Assembly (NCBI GenBank): GCA_963970005.1
Contig: CAXAMN010018890.1
Coordinates: 669,572-733,571, forward strand
DNA length: 64,000 nucleotides
Direction of reading: 5' to 3'
From: Durusdinium trenchii
Taxonomy: Eukaryota > Sar > Dinophyceae > Suessiales > Symbiodiniaceae
The translations under genes were made by a program, and so were the position numbers. Position 1 is the stretch's first letter. Each line of letters opens with the position of its first letter. The notes under the pieces are model-generated. The model was not told where the DNA came from. It did no database searches and saw only the letters and a list, made by a program, of their open reading frames with translations. Shown here one piece after another: positions 25,701 to 39,105 of the stretch.

Positions 25701-27487
25701 AAGAGAGGCAAATCCAGAGATGTCACGGACTGTTGGAAGAGCCCAAATAGCAGGAGAGATGGGACATCCAATCCACCCACCACCGACCAAAACCTGCGAG
25801 GATATCAGGAACCTGTGACGCCAAAAACGGCTCAGATCAACTCTCTGTTGTCAGGAGGAGTCCATCGTTCTTGCAAAGGCTCTCCCAAACAAAGACTGGA
25901 CACCTTCCAACCCCACCAACCCTGCCCACCCCCCATCCGCCGCGCCTTGGGCGCTTCGGCGCACCGCGGAGTGCTCACCTCACCCAATGGCGGGGGGGGG
26001 GGGCCATCCCCCCACCGCGTTGGTGGGACGGCACACCCACCGAGCGAAGGAACCTCCCAACCGCACCCGGGAGGCCAAGACGCCGCTTTTCGGAGGAACA
26101 GGCGCTCAGCTGGTTGGTTGGTGCGGCGATCCCCGGACGGACAGAAACACCCGTGTTTCGATGGACAGTTGGACAGTTGGTCGGTCCACACTTCTTTTCC
26201 GACTCCTTTTACTCTTTTTTTAGTAAGTATTGCAGTTGGCCCAGTCGGAGTGCCAAAGACCCTGTCGGGTTTTGCCTCGAGAAAATATATAAAACTTTTG
26301 GGCCGAAAACAGTGTTGACTTCTTGATCCTTGATCCAAAGTAGACCTGGAAGAAGCACGGGTATACCCCGAAATCCTGGATCATCCAAGCCTTGGAGGCT
26401 ATCAGTCTGGAGATCCACGGACATGTCATGTTGATGCCAAAAAACCTCTCCGCCTTGATGGAGCTCTTGGGCCAGGCTGGTTCTGATTCTCAGCAGGGTG
26501 AGGAGTCTTATTCGGCGGTCACCTGGGTACTCACTCCAACCAAGTTTGACCCCGAAGGGATTCCTCCAGCTCCCAATCCTTGTTCGGCTGACAGACACCG
26601 CACCTTCTGCACTGCTGGTGCCAAAGCCTCAGCGCGCACGCAACACGAGGCAGACGAACTATTTTCCCTGCGGGGGGCTTCGGCAGAGGGGTTGGATCTT
26701 TATCTGCAAGACTCGACTTGGAGCTTTCCATTGGGCATCTTCTATCGCCGACCCCAGCGGTCTTTACCCACTTGGCGCCGAATCCAGTGGACTCTCAACA
26801 GCTTCTCAAAATGAATCGAAGTAGACCCAAAACCAACCACAGTGATTTCCGCATCTTGGCATTCTTCGCACAATTCGATGAGGCCCAGAGACCCTGTGGT
26901 CACCCCGCCTGTGTCGGTTGAAAGGCCATGGCCATCGGCGTGGAGCGCCCTGCGACAACGCGCGGCTCACGTGTTTCGTGCGAATAAGTCACCCAATTCT
27001 CGCCCTGCAGCCTTCCGAAACCAAAACAGTCCCACGCGACACCGTCCTTTTGTCCTTTCTCTTCGATCCGTCCGTGTTTCTGGTTCCCCTCCCGGTCTCC
27101 GGTCTCCTGAGACCGTGTCCGGCGTCTTCACCTCGGTGTGTGGCCGGGGGGGGCGTTCCGGGGTGCGCAACATGCGTTCGGGAGCGAAAGTCCTTGGTTA
27201 CTATTAGCATATGCTATGATGGGTTTTGAAGAAAAAAAATCCATGTTACCAGGATAACATGCTACTATGATAGCATGCTATGATATATGATGCAACCCTC
27301 AAAAGACCATGCAGCGAGCTGCAAAGATGGGAGCGGTCACAGGAGACGCCAGCACGGTGGGCGTGGCATAGGAGATCCTCACCTGGCCGCCCCAGTGGGA
27401 GAACAAAGGTCTCTGAAGGAGGTTGCAAAATGTTTAAAAAAAAAACAAACAGGGCCTCAGTGGAGTCGGGAAACTGAGAAGTTGGTT

Positions 27488-27542
27488 GATGATGATGACG
27501 ATGATGATGATGATGATGATAATGACGACGACGATGATGATC
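27488..27542. repeat. (GAT)n microsatellite
   Basis: A GAT/GAC trinucleotide run. On the plus strand it translates as poly-aspartate inside a chance open frame, which I do not accept as coding. Confidence 0.9.
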
Positions 27543-29280
27543 CTATGTTCTTCATCAACTGGGTATGAAGTGCTTTTCAGCTAGAACTTGTTAGACTCTC
27601 ATAGCTCACAAAACTTTTGGATCGTCCACTGGACCTGAATTTACACCTGGCAGTCCAACTGAGCTGTTTTTGCAAGTCCGAGACGTCACAGAGTGATCCT
27701 GAGTCCAAACCAAGAGTGCGCATCGTCTCCGAACCAAAACAAGTTGTGTTGAGATGAAATATCGATCAACCCATATCCACCATCAAAAGGCAGGCGCACA
27801 GTTTTCTTCATGACATCCCCCCCCACGTGTGTCACTTCCCAGGGGGATGTCGCTTTTGGGACGCTGCTCGGTCCGTGCCTCAGGGCTGGGCAGGCCTGGC
27901 GGCGCGAGGTGTGAACATGGGCGGCGCGTCCGGTGTTTTTCACGACTCCACCAGCATGGTGAGTCGCCCAGCCACCTGGGTGGGGTAGATGCTTGCTTGG
28001 AGGTTGGCTGGGTGCCAGTTGGCCAAAGCCGGTGACAGGAGGTGTTTCACCTTGAGAAGGAAGGAGTAAGAAACTCATCGACCTGTTCTGCGTAGTGAGG
28101 CGAAGTGAGAATGATTTGTCTATAAAGCCCACGAAATGACGTGACCCTCTGGCTCTTTCTTGACCTTTTTTTCAAAAGCCTAGACTGAGCCTAGACTGCC
28201 CGCAAAATCCCAGAGGGTGGTCAGGCTGGGTGCGGATGTTTGTGCTTCTACTAGAACCGAAACCGTCTTGCTTTCGTTCGGTGAGCTCGCGCCTCTCACC
28301 CGTTGCAAGGGAAGCTGCGCCATCCAACGACGACGCCCGACGACTGCTTTGGCCGAGTCGAAGAAAGGAGATTCGCAAAAGGCTAAGGCGAAAGGAACCC
28401 TGTGTGCAGCCTTGCTTTCGTGGCTGGCTAGGGGGCTAGACAGGCTAGACAGGGGATGAACTAGGCTATGTAGCTAGCGGACAGGCCCGCAGCTAGCCCA
28501 ACGACAAAGAACTTGATCGAAACATCTCTGGTCTCAGAAGTCAGCCCCAGTCTTGACAAATAACCATTTGCTGTTCCTCGTGGTCGAGCCAAGGAAGGAC
28601 GCAGGTACCCCCCAGGAAGGGCGTGTTCAGCAGCTCATGTCTGCGAACCAGTTCGCGTGGTAGACCCCCTTGATTCAACTCTGTAGATGCACTTCTACGC
28701 CAGCTACAGGCGGCTTAAAGCAAGTGGATTTGTAGCATCTATTAGTTAGATTGTTTCTTTCAATTGAAATGGAACAGATTGACATTGGAATGGGTCTCCT
28801 CAGTTTCCTCAACCCCCACGTTCCCAACTAATGGGCACGCGAATTGTACAAAGTCGAGAGAACCCAAAAGGCTCAACAAATTGGTGGAACCCTTCCACAA
28901 ATCTCTGAAAGCTCGCCAAGGCAGGCGTTAGAAGGTTGCCTTCGCCATAAAAACCTGGTCTCAAGAAGCTTGACGGAGGCCAAGATACGGTTCGTGCACC
29001 GCAGGGATGTTATGAACAAGGGAGGAAAATAGACTAAAAGAGTCCCTTTCATGCATCTTCATGCCATCGTCCAAACTCCACTTCATACCCTACCCTTGCG
29101 ACCATTATGACCTCATCCTCTGGCTCTCTCATCACCCACCACACCACTCCCCGACCCGAAATCCGCCTCACCCACTGCATACCTGACCCATCTTCCCGGT
29201 CTTCCAGCACACCCTCCCGCTCGTCCCAGGGAGTGTATGCATCCTTAGGGGGAAGTGCGGGGGAACCAGCATCGTGCGTC

Positions 29281-32200
29281 CTCGCTGCTGCCGAAGACCA
29301 TCGGCTCCACGAAGTTGGCGATGTTGAAATGCAAGAAGAACTGCACGAAGAAGGCCATGGTGACCTGGATCTGCTGGTCCCGAGTCAGTCCCGAGTCTCC
29401 CGAGTCGGGCGGAAGCGTGCGTTCACCCGGGTCGCCGTTGGGTCGCGTGCCCGGCCGCGAACGGGACGGCGGGCCCGGCGGAACCCGCAGTGCATGGTGA
29501 ACACGTCACCGGAGTGAGAGGGACAAATGGGGGGGACGAAGCGGTGCGAAGGAAGGAAGACAAGTGCCGGTAGCAAGGAACAAGGATGGGAAATGTTTCT
29601 AGACGCTTCCCCTAAAGAAAGGAGAAGTTGACACTAGAAATGTTGACCAGGCGCGCTTGGCGCGCCAGGCGTGAGGAGATTCAGATGAATCAATGAATCT
29701 CAGAAAAAAAAATAGTGTGATGAAGTGATGTGATCAGCTAAACGTGTCTCAGAAAGTCACCGTTACTTCAAGAACACCCCCGCCCGCGGGGTCCGGAAAC
29801 CTCCTCCCCCCCGCGGGGTCCGGAAACCTCGCCTGCGTCAGCGACTTCCGCGCATCCAGCAAGGAGATCACGCATGGCACGATGGAAACCACCTGGGACA
29901 GCGATGTGGGGCTCTCAAGCTGCGCATATGAAGAGGCTCCATGCGGGTCAAGGAACCTCAAAGTCGTTCTGGTGAAGATATACCATCCCAAGTTCCATAC
30001 ATGGGACCGGCATTGATTAGGGTGTGAACCACACCGGGCCACGCAACTGAGATGGACCACAATATGTCAGAAAGTCTTCCAGGGAATCCGGGTGAACATG
30101 GGTGAACCCCTCACTTGCTCTCCAAAACACCTAAACCCGGCACCATCCAAACCCAGCACCCATCTTGCCCATCCAAAAGCACCCAAAACTTGAACCATCT
30201 CACCATCTTGCCGCAGAAAACCTCATATCTGAAGCGTCCTCGGCGTCCGGGCGGGGCCACCGATGTTGGGGATGAAGTTGGCCAGGAAGGTCAACAAGCC
30301 CCAGGCCGCTGGCAGCTCGAGGCCGATCACCGCCAAAGCGATGCCGTTGGTCACGCCCATCATGGCACTGATGAACTCGGAAAAAGGGCAGGCGGGGTTT
30401 GGGATAGGCTTGAAGCAGGAACGCATGATCAAGGGTGATAGGGGTGACAGGCGTGTTATAAGCTCTTGTCATTATTGCATATTATGCTAATTATCTATGT
30501 TGTTTATTGACGATTGAACTACGAGATTCCTGATTCCTGACATATACTCCATTCCAACTAATAGTAGATTAAGATTACTAGATTATGTTGGCTAGCGAAG
30601 CTCCTTGCAACAAAGGTTATTCTTGGTGAGAATGGAACAAACCTTAGGGTTGCCTCAGAGTGAAATTTGTGGTCAGAAAGGAAATTAGAAACCATTGGTT
30701 TCGCAGACACCCCGATAGTAGTGAAGAACGGGAACCCTTAGAATGATCTTCGGCCAGGATGAACCAACTAGAAGCACTTGGGCACAGCTAGCTACTAGCT
30801 GCTAGCTAGCTCAGACAGCTAAAACATGCCACCCAACCACCCAACCACCGGCGACAGGTGAGGGACCAATCCGCTCGCTGGCAATTGGCCCACCCGCGTT
30901 GCGGACCGATTCGGTCCGTCTTCACCCGGTGAAAGCGACCGATTCACGACCGTGTCGGACGTGGCGTATCAGTCGTCGTACGGTCCACCGTCGTCGTCCG
31001 TGTTACACCTTTTGGAGACTTAAAAAAACAGCCACGAAAAAAAAAAGAAAGAAAAACACGCTGGATCTTGCAAGAGGCAAGAGGAAGCTGTAGAAACAAA
31101 ACAGTGTTTGCCACGTGGGCAAACAGATTCTCCAAGGGTGTGATCGATGTGCTTCTGGTGACTCTGACAGCTAGACTCATACATCCTTGTTCCGACCTGG
31201 CCCTTCAGGACACTGGTGTCGACTGCAAAGATGAGTGTCTTAACCCTGCGAGATCGGCCAGAAGTTGTGTAGAAACTTGAAACCAAGATCAAACAGCCCA
31301 CCTGCGATCCAACAGCTCCTTCTTTGGGCCCCCCCACCGTCTTCAGCTTCAAGTAAAGCTCCATGGACTCGAAGACGCCCTGGCGTCGCGACGCCGGCCG
31401 GCGCGTGGCGTGACCGGGGCGACTCATCCACCCGGCGCCGCCGAAAACGCCCCCCGTGACGACGTCTGAGGTGGCTCTTCGGGGGGTCGAAGAACAGCAA
31501 AAATCCACCGTTTTCGAGGTTTCTAAAGGGATTCCAGAGGATATTTACAATCTTTACAGACGGCCAGAAGGAAGGAGGCCCCAAGGTTAAGCCACCTGGT
31601 TGTTGGCCGCCCTTTTTTCGAACAACTTTTCGAACAACGTACAGGGTCACCGGCCTGCATCACCGGGGAGAAGTCCCGCTGCACCGGCGAAAACAGCCTC
31701 GGTGGACGAGATCTGGCGAAAACAGCCTCGGACAGATCTACGTCCACGCTTCAGATTCCAAGAAAGGGCTTCCATTCTAACAGGTTGAAAGGGGATCTGC
31801 TCATCTATCCAATTGGAGGTGACTCTGATGGACAAGTTTTGAATGCGCAATTGAGTCACTCTGTGTGCGAAAACTCGCCCTTGCCCTCCTAGTCCTCCGC
31901 ATTCCAAGCTAATCCCTGGCCTGGACACGGCCACTCACGACAGCTAGGTGACCGACAGAAAGAGAACGAAGATCGCTGTCAAACTCACCTTGCCGGAGTA
32001 GCTTTTCACCACCCACTGCCTAAAACCGAAAAAAGAGAAGGAGGGAAGTCCTGGTTTGGCATCGATGAAATGGAGGAAGTCCTGGTTTGTTTGCCCGGAA
32101 AGCAGAACACGTTTATACCTTTTGAGCTGCTTCTAGCATGTTAGAGAAAGAGGGAGGGAGGGAGGGAGAGAGAGAGAGAGAGACACAAGATATTTATTCG

Positions 32201-35200
32201 ACCATTTGATCGTTTCCAGCTTCATATTACGCTGCATGTGTCAATCTTCAAGCAAAATGAACCAAATGAGATTTTTGAATAGATTTGATGGATTAGACTG
32301 GGTCTGCACATGGTCCGTCGCGCCGAGCTTCAACCCGTTCCAAGCTGAGTTTCAGAGTCTGGAAGAGTCACAGTCGAAAGCGTCGTCTCTTCTTTACACG
32401 GCCAATCACCGCAGCTTCGGCCAATCCCACCTGCGTCAAGGTGTAGAACACCTGCAGCGTGGCCGATTCCGCTGCGGGGCGACCGCTTCCGACCGATCGG
32501 CGACCGCTTCCGACCGATCGGCCGCGAAACAAAGCGGACAAAGCGAAACAAGTCCAACATGCCCAGGTAGACTCCGGGCGACTTCCCAGCTCCTACACTT
32601 TTCACATCCAAAAGCGCTTCCCTAGTTCATGTCCCACCACTCCGCCTGCTGACTCAGGAACTGCGCCACGTACTGCAGCAGGCTCAAGGCGAAGTCGCCC
32701 ATGTGCCTGGAGCGTTGCACTCGAGCGCACGGCAGCGCCCGCGGCGCAAGGTCGGGAGAAGCCGAGAGCGGAATGGCCCGGACCGTCACATCCAATGGGC
32801 ACCTGCCTTGGTATATAACAGACCGTGAAAAAAAAAGGACACCTCTCTGGTTTTCGGACCTATTTGTCGGACCCCCCTCGCACGGTCGCGCAACAACCTC
32901 AAAGCTGCCCCGACCGCCGAAACTCACTCTGCGGTGACCCAACAGTGACCCAAAGACTCTCCGCACAGCGGGCTTCATGCGACTTCGGACTCCCGACTTC
33001 ATGTCGGTAGGGATGCTCTTCTCCAAATGAAACCTGCCGCACGGACTGGAAGGACATCTGCAAGTGAGGGGCGCTCTTGGTCCCTCCCCATCTTTCTGGC
33101 GGGAAACGTGCCCATCCAGAGAACCGCTGGACAATTTGAAGGCATCGCTCTGTTCTTCTATCGTGCAGCATCAAAGCATGGCTGTAAAAGAATCTAACAA
33201 TGAAAGTCTGTGCAGCTCAAAAGATACAAAGTCTACTCTCTCGCACCTGTGCAGCAGGTCCTGCACCTGGGTCGGGTGGCTTGGATGGAACCCCCCACCA
33301 CCGACTGGTGGTCGGCTGATGTGCAGGGCACGGGGCTGTGATTTGTGGTGCTCTGTGGCAAACATTGTGAACAACTCTGGTGGTGACAATCTCTTGTCTG
33401 CAAATATTTGGAGCCGTCCCCTCTTCATTGTGACCATCTCCGATGTCAACCATGCTCCCCATGGCCTGGCTGGTCCTTTTCCCCACGCCCATCTTGTAGA
33501 ACTTGAAGTCATGCATCACCGCCTGTGCACGGCTGGGGGGCAGCTTCCAACTCAGAAGCTAAGTCTAAGTGCATCATCGCACATACCTCTCTGTCTCTCT
33601 GTCTCGTCCCATGTCTATGCCTCTGTCCCCGTTTCCAGACTCTTTCTATCAATCATGCGGTCTCATATCCAGTTCAAGAACCTCGTGACGTGTTTTTCTA
33701 CTTCAGTCCACTCCCTAAACCGTGAGTAGAAGGGGCACGCGGGGGCAGGGCCGGTGAAGCCATTTCTCCATCTTCAACAACTATCAGGTCACTGGTCAGT
33801 CACTGGTCAACTCCTCCGAACCGATCCAAAAAGGACAACAGCCCAAACCGACCGAAGAACCGCCATCAAACTGATCGGACGATCTGCCTTCTGCCCACGC
33901 CTCGCGCCCCGAAGGCACCGCCACCCCCGCGCCTCGCCACTGAGCCAGACGATCTGCCCCACGAACCAAAAAATCCGAAAGGCCAGGAGGATGGTCAAGA
34001 CCTCGGAGGTCTTGCCCCGGTCTTGCCCGTCACCAAAACCGAACCTCCCTCCGTCTGTCGTCTGTCTTGTTTTACCCAACAACCTCCTTAATAGTAGGCA
34101 TATACTCAATTAAGGGAGTGAGGAAGCTCCTGGACTAGCTCCCTCCGCAGTATAGCTCACGCTTCTTCAAGGAAGCTCAGGCGGGGGGAGCTTCCTTGAA
34201 GAAGTGCTCACCCTCACACTAATGATGATGTTGGTTTCTAGATTTGTTCGGGAAACTTAACAAACAAAAGGGTAACTATAACAAAACACCTCGCCCTTCC
34301 CGGACGCGGGACTGGCCCGACTCGGAAGAGACGAGTCGCTGATGCACCCAGTCCAAGCCCAGCGAGCCGCCCGGTGCGACTGACTGGTGCGACTCGTGCG
34401 GTGGCTGAGGGTTTGACCTCCCACAAGAGACACCTTGTGATTCATTCCCTTAATCTATTCCTAGTCAGTAGACCCGCCCTGCCGCGAGTAGCGGACAGTG
34501 TACACAAAGTGTCGAGAAAAACAAACGGGGGTACGTATCAAATACAGCACAACCAACGCAGCATGCTGCCAACCTTTTCCTCGGAACAACCTCCCGTCAC
34601 CCCTGCCATTTCAAACTTGTTGCAAATCTTCCTTTCCATGTGGGTGGGCTGGGTTTCTTTCCACTAGGTTTCTTTCCATGGTCACATGTGGCTAGAAACC
34701 TAGTGGTAGTGGTAGATTGACTTGACTGCTCTGAAGATCAAAAAAATCGGAAAGTGGACACTGCCGTGCAAAGTAGTATTTTGGTCATGAATCTCTTGGA
34801 TGGTGCTGTTCAACTCAAGTGCTGGAGAGCCGAACCCGAAAGAATTGGACCATAGACCGCAGAACTGAGGTCTGGGCAATCGCAATGAAGAGCAAGATTT
34901 TCTTGATCTGCGATTCGTCACCAGTATGGTGACACTTTGCGCAACGCGTCATGGTCGGAGTCTGATTTTCAGTTCTGCAGATTCCCTCACAAAGCTTCAA
35001 CATTTCTTCACTTGTGACCAGTATGCTCTGCGCATGTGGACCTTCCACGCATACCACATGGGGTTCTCTTCTCAGGTCCAATGTGCATGTCTCAAAATAG
35101 AAATCCCTATGACCAGGCTTTATCCCCACATTCTCCCCACCTACCAGAATTCTATGCAGAGCCTCTCTCTCCCTGCCAAAAACCACCGAACCATCACCTT

Positions 35201-38200
35201 CCCCACCAAACGTCCCACCACCGATGAACGTCCTCCGCTCCCCGTGGGCGGCTGGGGCATCCCGGCCCCGCCCGACAGATCGATCTTTTCACCTCGGCGT
35301 GTGGCGCCCCCGTGGCACCCAGTCGCATGGCTGTCAGGACCTTGGGGACGAGGATCCTCTATACACTGGCCAGAAGAAAGTTGCGCTTCTTGATGTTGAA
35401 ACTCATGACAACCCTATCCCCGTAGAATCCTACACCATGAGACAAGGAGAGGTGTGGGCGGTCATTTGTCACCCCGGAAAGCCTTTTATTATTATAAATT
35501 TAAAAGGGTGTGATAATTGACCGTCCCACACCTGCCACGAAAATTAGACTTGTTAATTCGATCCGCCGCTGACCTCAGAGTATTTTGTAAGAAGGCTAAC
35601 AAGCGTAAACTTTTGTCTGCCTGAAGTATTGACTGACCTGGAAAGTAGATGGGGAAGACTTCAAGCAAGCGGTACCTATGCAGGGGTACCGAAGAAGCGG
35701 AGATCACACACTCCACTCACGGAATTCATGGACATGGAAAACGGAGTTCTTTTTCGATGGTTATGGTCCATTGGATCTTTTCTCTACAAGCAGGTGGGCA
35801 CTTCCACTCCCATACGAGTCAGAGGGTACGGCCGGCCCAACACCTTCTCTCGAAGGGTTGCCAGTGGCCCAACACCTCCGCACGAATTCGGTCAAGTACT
35901 TGATATGCCTCGGGGGAAAATTGGACGAATCCAGATTCGCCCAGTCCATCGCCCACATCAAACCCGTCCATGCCCTCGCACCATCACATCAGAACCACAC
36001 GAGAAAACGACCACCAAGGGGGCCCACGTTTGTCCACGTTGCCGTAGCCCGCGGTCTGCGCCGTCGTGGTCGACGGCGGAGGACGGCGGTCGATGGTCAT
36101 GGCCGGCCAAGCAGCCATGCCAACCACGCGGGGCCAACCGGAGTGACGCGTAGGTTGGGAGTGACGCGTAGGAGTCCCCAAGGGGTGCCAGCGAACGCAA
36201 GGACTTGGGCTGTGGGATCGACAACAGGGACGACCAGTACGACCATGTCCAAACCCCGGAGCAACCGCGCAACCGTCAGACAAATGGGGGTGGCAAACCG
36301 TCTGTCGCAGTCGGAAAAAAAGTAAACGTTCACTTCTCTTGAAGTGTTTTGGGTACTTGGCGATCTCATGTGATATCTACACTCCCTGAAATCATCAGGC
36401 AAGTGGATGGCATAGGCCGCTGGAAGACCCTTTTGTTCTACAAAACAGGTAGTTATCCACCCCCATGTCAATCACTCGGAGAGTATCGGGAGAACGTGGC
36501 TTGTTTGTCTATTTTTGACACATGCAGAAGCCAGAGGGCTGGCTGCCAAACATCGTCCTTTGCCTTGGGCCATCCACTTGAGCGAACTTTGTGATCCAAA
36601 CTCAAAGGCGTACAGAGAATTGCAGCTGGCTGTCCCAGTACCAACCAACTCCCAGGTGCAGCTGTCCGAGGGCTGGCTGCTGTCGTAGTACATGGACGAG
36701 TGAAAGCCCCCAGCAGACCCGTTCTGTTGCAGCCCCGGACCGTGCAGAGTCTCTCATCTGCCACCACCGTCGGGAACCCCCGACAAACACAGCAACAGGA
36801 AAAACGGTCCACCTTGCGAGACGTCTTCAAGCAACAGCGGCAGCAGGGCAACTTGGAGAAGATTAAGAGAAAGGTACACCTCGGGCAGCGGAAAAGTGGA
36901 CCAAAACCCTGAGCCATCTGGACAGGTCTCACCTGTCATCGAGGAATGGCCCCCAAAATCGCTCGAGAGCGGCAGGTGGCAGGTGGCAGGGCAACCCCCC
37001 CAAAGTCACCAGGTCACGGGAATGGACAGTTCTCGATCAATCCCACAAATACGAATAAGGCTCCCTTGCCACGTGTGGAGGAGTCTACCGCCTGGGCGTC
37101 TACCGCCTGGGCCGTATGTTTTTAGGAAACAAAACCTCAGGTCCATCACGAGGAAACGTGTGAATGACTGGTGCCAGGTATTCACACGTTAAAAAACCTC
37201 CCTGCCTTTGGTAAGCCCGGTCGCCCACCGGTGGCGCGTGGACCGCCCGCCCGCCCGTTCGTGTCGACCGCTTCGGAGCTGGGCTCTCCGAGCTCGAGGA
37301 CTTCGAGGGTGTACTGAGCGGCAGCGGGGCCAGCGGAGCATTGGCTGTGCTCTACAGGAAAACGGAGCACGGGTGTCTACGGATGAGGTGTGGATCTGTC
37401 CAGAAACTGAGACGAACAGAAGGGTCTTGCAGTGTCTTGCAGCAGGTTGCTGGGGGTATATACTTACATTGGGTGTAGGTATCCGGAGCATGAAGGTTCA
37501 CAATTCCTGACGAGAGGCACCATACCGCTCAACGACCAGTAATGAGGGTTGCTCAAATTGAGGTGCAAGTCCATCCCCCTAAAAGGAGATCTAAATCTTC
37601 TTCGCAGCATCCCAGGGTCCCAGTGCTCAACCAGGTTTCCTTCCTCAGCCTTCCTCCAGCCCTCTTCGGTTCCAACGATCGCGGCGGCTCGGGCTCGGGC
37701 CTGCTTCACAGGCTCAAGGACGGTCACCAAGATGAGCGACATGATGAACGGGAGCAGCAAATCCGCAAACTGAACCTCACCATCCAACTCCGCAATCCGA
37801 AAGAAACTGCACGAAAACGATGCACCCAGCGACATGCGGGCGTAGAAAGTAGCACACGGAAACAGCATCCAAAAGCGGGAAAACCACGCGTGGAGACGCC
37901 GGTCGGGCTACTACGGAAGCAAGGAGACTGGGCACATCTCGTGAAGCTGGTTCTCTGTGCGTTGGTGAATGTAGCCAGCTACCGCAACGACACCAAAACC
38001 AGGAATTTGGCACCCGGGAGTACGCTGAAGGCCTCTGTGGGACCCAAACTCTCAAAGGCCACCTTTGAAGAAACATGGCCGCCATTGCCATGGCATATAA
38101 GTGTATAAGTGCCTCAAAGGATGAGAAGGTGATCACCAAAGGAAATCCACAACGTTTCAACGGGAGGAGTCGCTGCTCGATGGTTTGTTGATTTATATAC

Positions 38201-39105
38201 GGTAGGTCTGAGAGCGACCCGCACCCTATCCCAGCACACCAGCTACCCCAGCACGGTGGTAGACCGTTTCCGGTTTCCGAGTCTGCGCCACGTCCGACGA
38301 TGCCCGACGTAAGCGCCGTGACCAGGTGCCCCAGGCCAACATCTTCACGCCGAAGTGGAACACGATGATGGCCACAGCCACCTTGAAGCCGTTGTAGCCC
38401 CCCTGGCCCAACCGAAAAGCAGAACCGAGTTTGGGGCGCACGCGACGCTGGCGACGCACCTGAGGCAGAAAACGCCCTTGTTCTGCCAAAAAAGCTCGGC
38501 GACGTTCCGAAGCTGGACTGTTTTGGTGGAAGAACACAAAAAAGTCTCAAGTGTCTTGCTGCCACTTGGTGGTGATGGCTGGAGGCAGAACCAGGTGGCT
38601 CTGTCTGCGCACTGGAGACGTAAGATGCAGGCAAAATCAGACGTCGGTTGCCCTCTTGATCCCTCTTGTAATGCGGTCAAAATGGAGGAACTTGGGAACC
38701 CTCTCTGCATTTTCGAACGCAACATCCATTCCTCTGTCAAATTAGATTGGTGGCGTCTACGTGGTCTACCCAACTTGACTGCCAGTCCAGGACAAGCCCA
38801 GCATGCCCCTAGCTGACCATTGAATTGAAAAAATAAGCGCTTGGATCTGTGTCTGGTCTAGTCTTGGGGTGCTGCTGACAAGCACCGCCTACGCCTTTCA
38901 GATTGTGTAGAAGGAACCCCCTGGGAACTCAACGCCACATCTCCTGCAACCCGAAGCACTCAACACCAAGGGCAAACCCAAGCAAAGTCACAGGCCTGCG
39001 GCGGCATGCTGTAGCGCCGCCACTGGGCACGGATGAGGTGGTCGAAGAAGATCCAACGAACCCCCCGACCGGCGAACGGTGTCAGACACAAAGAAGAACG
39101 GGAGC
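29281..39105 (-). CDS. AI-2E (UPF0118) family membrane transporter, multi-exon, partial
   Basis: Multi-pass permease family, best known from the bacterial autoinducer-2 exporter TqsA and related Na+/H+ antiporters. Minus-strand exons: 38996-39105 (ends RRYSMPPQ), 38337-38402 (KVAVAIIVFHFGVKML, TM1), 37701-37775 (LLLPFIMSLILVTVLEPVKQ, TM2), about 33938-34001 (LLAFRIFWFVGQIVWLS, TM3), 32431-32471 (SATLQVFYTLTQ), 31338-31379 (GVFESMELYLKLKT), about 30259-30375 (MMGVTNGIALAVIG then GLLTFLANFIPNIGG), 29833-29892 (IVPCVISLLDARKSLTQ) and 29281-29373 (AFFVQFFLHFNIANFVEPMV). YLKLKT-FIS, FIPNIG and NFVEP-FG are family landmarks in the right order. Donors are mixed GC, GT and GA. Start and C-terminal exons are missing. 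The 30259/29892 join is not in phase at any GT or GC donor, so a small exon may be missed. Further candidate exons: about 37209-37330 and 32655-32705. Substrate unknown. Confidence 0.8.
29784..29830. repeat. 27-bp unit in two tandem copies
   Basis: The unit CCGCGGGGTCCGGAAACCTC, plus a C-rich spacer, occurs twice. It directly follows (in minus orientation) the GC donor of the transporter exon ending at 29833, so it forms the first part of that intron. Confidence 0.8.
32150..32184. repeat. purine microsatellite (GGGA)n/(GA)n
   Basis: A GGGA run passing into a GA run, inside an intron of the AI-2E-type gene. Confidence 0.85.
32479..32520. repeat. 21-bp perfect tandem duplication
   Basis: Two identical 21-bp units beginning GCGACCGCTTCCGACCGATC, immediately upstream (minus orientation) of the acceptor at 32472 of a transporter exon. 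The copies occupy the 3' end of that intron. Confidence 0.85.
34146..34204. repeat. dispersed element with 16-bp inverted arms
   Basis: The left arm CTTCTTCAAGGAAGCT (34162-34177) and its exact reverse complement AGCTTCCTTGAAGAAG (34189-34204) are separated by 11 G-rich bases. TATAGCTCACG precedes the left arm and is shared with the copies near 12830 and 20064. It looks like a small foldback or MITE-like repeat in an intron. Confidence 0.7.

Larger units (their letters stand above)
22396..29280. other. mostly non-coding interval between SCS-alpha and the AI-2E gene
   Basis: No complete gene seen. Candidate minus-strand exons: 23113-23172 is 60 nt, bounded by AG|G and a GT donor, and could be the SCS-alpha presequence exon. 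It joins the first mature exon in phase 0 as AAPLQERLIQAALC...; another frame, QRLFRSVSSRLRFAQRLLPR, looks more like a mitochondrial targeting peptide but does not match the phase. About 24235-24430 has an open minus frame containing GPFLKSLHLSTEQLLRWVDA, also of unknown assignment. The C-terminal exons of the AI-2E gene should also lie here but were not recognised. Confidence 0.35.
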
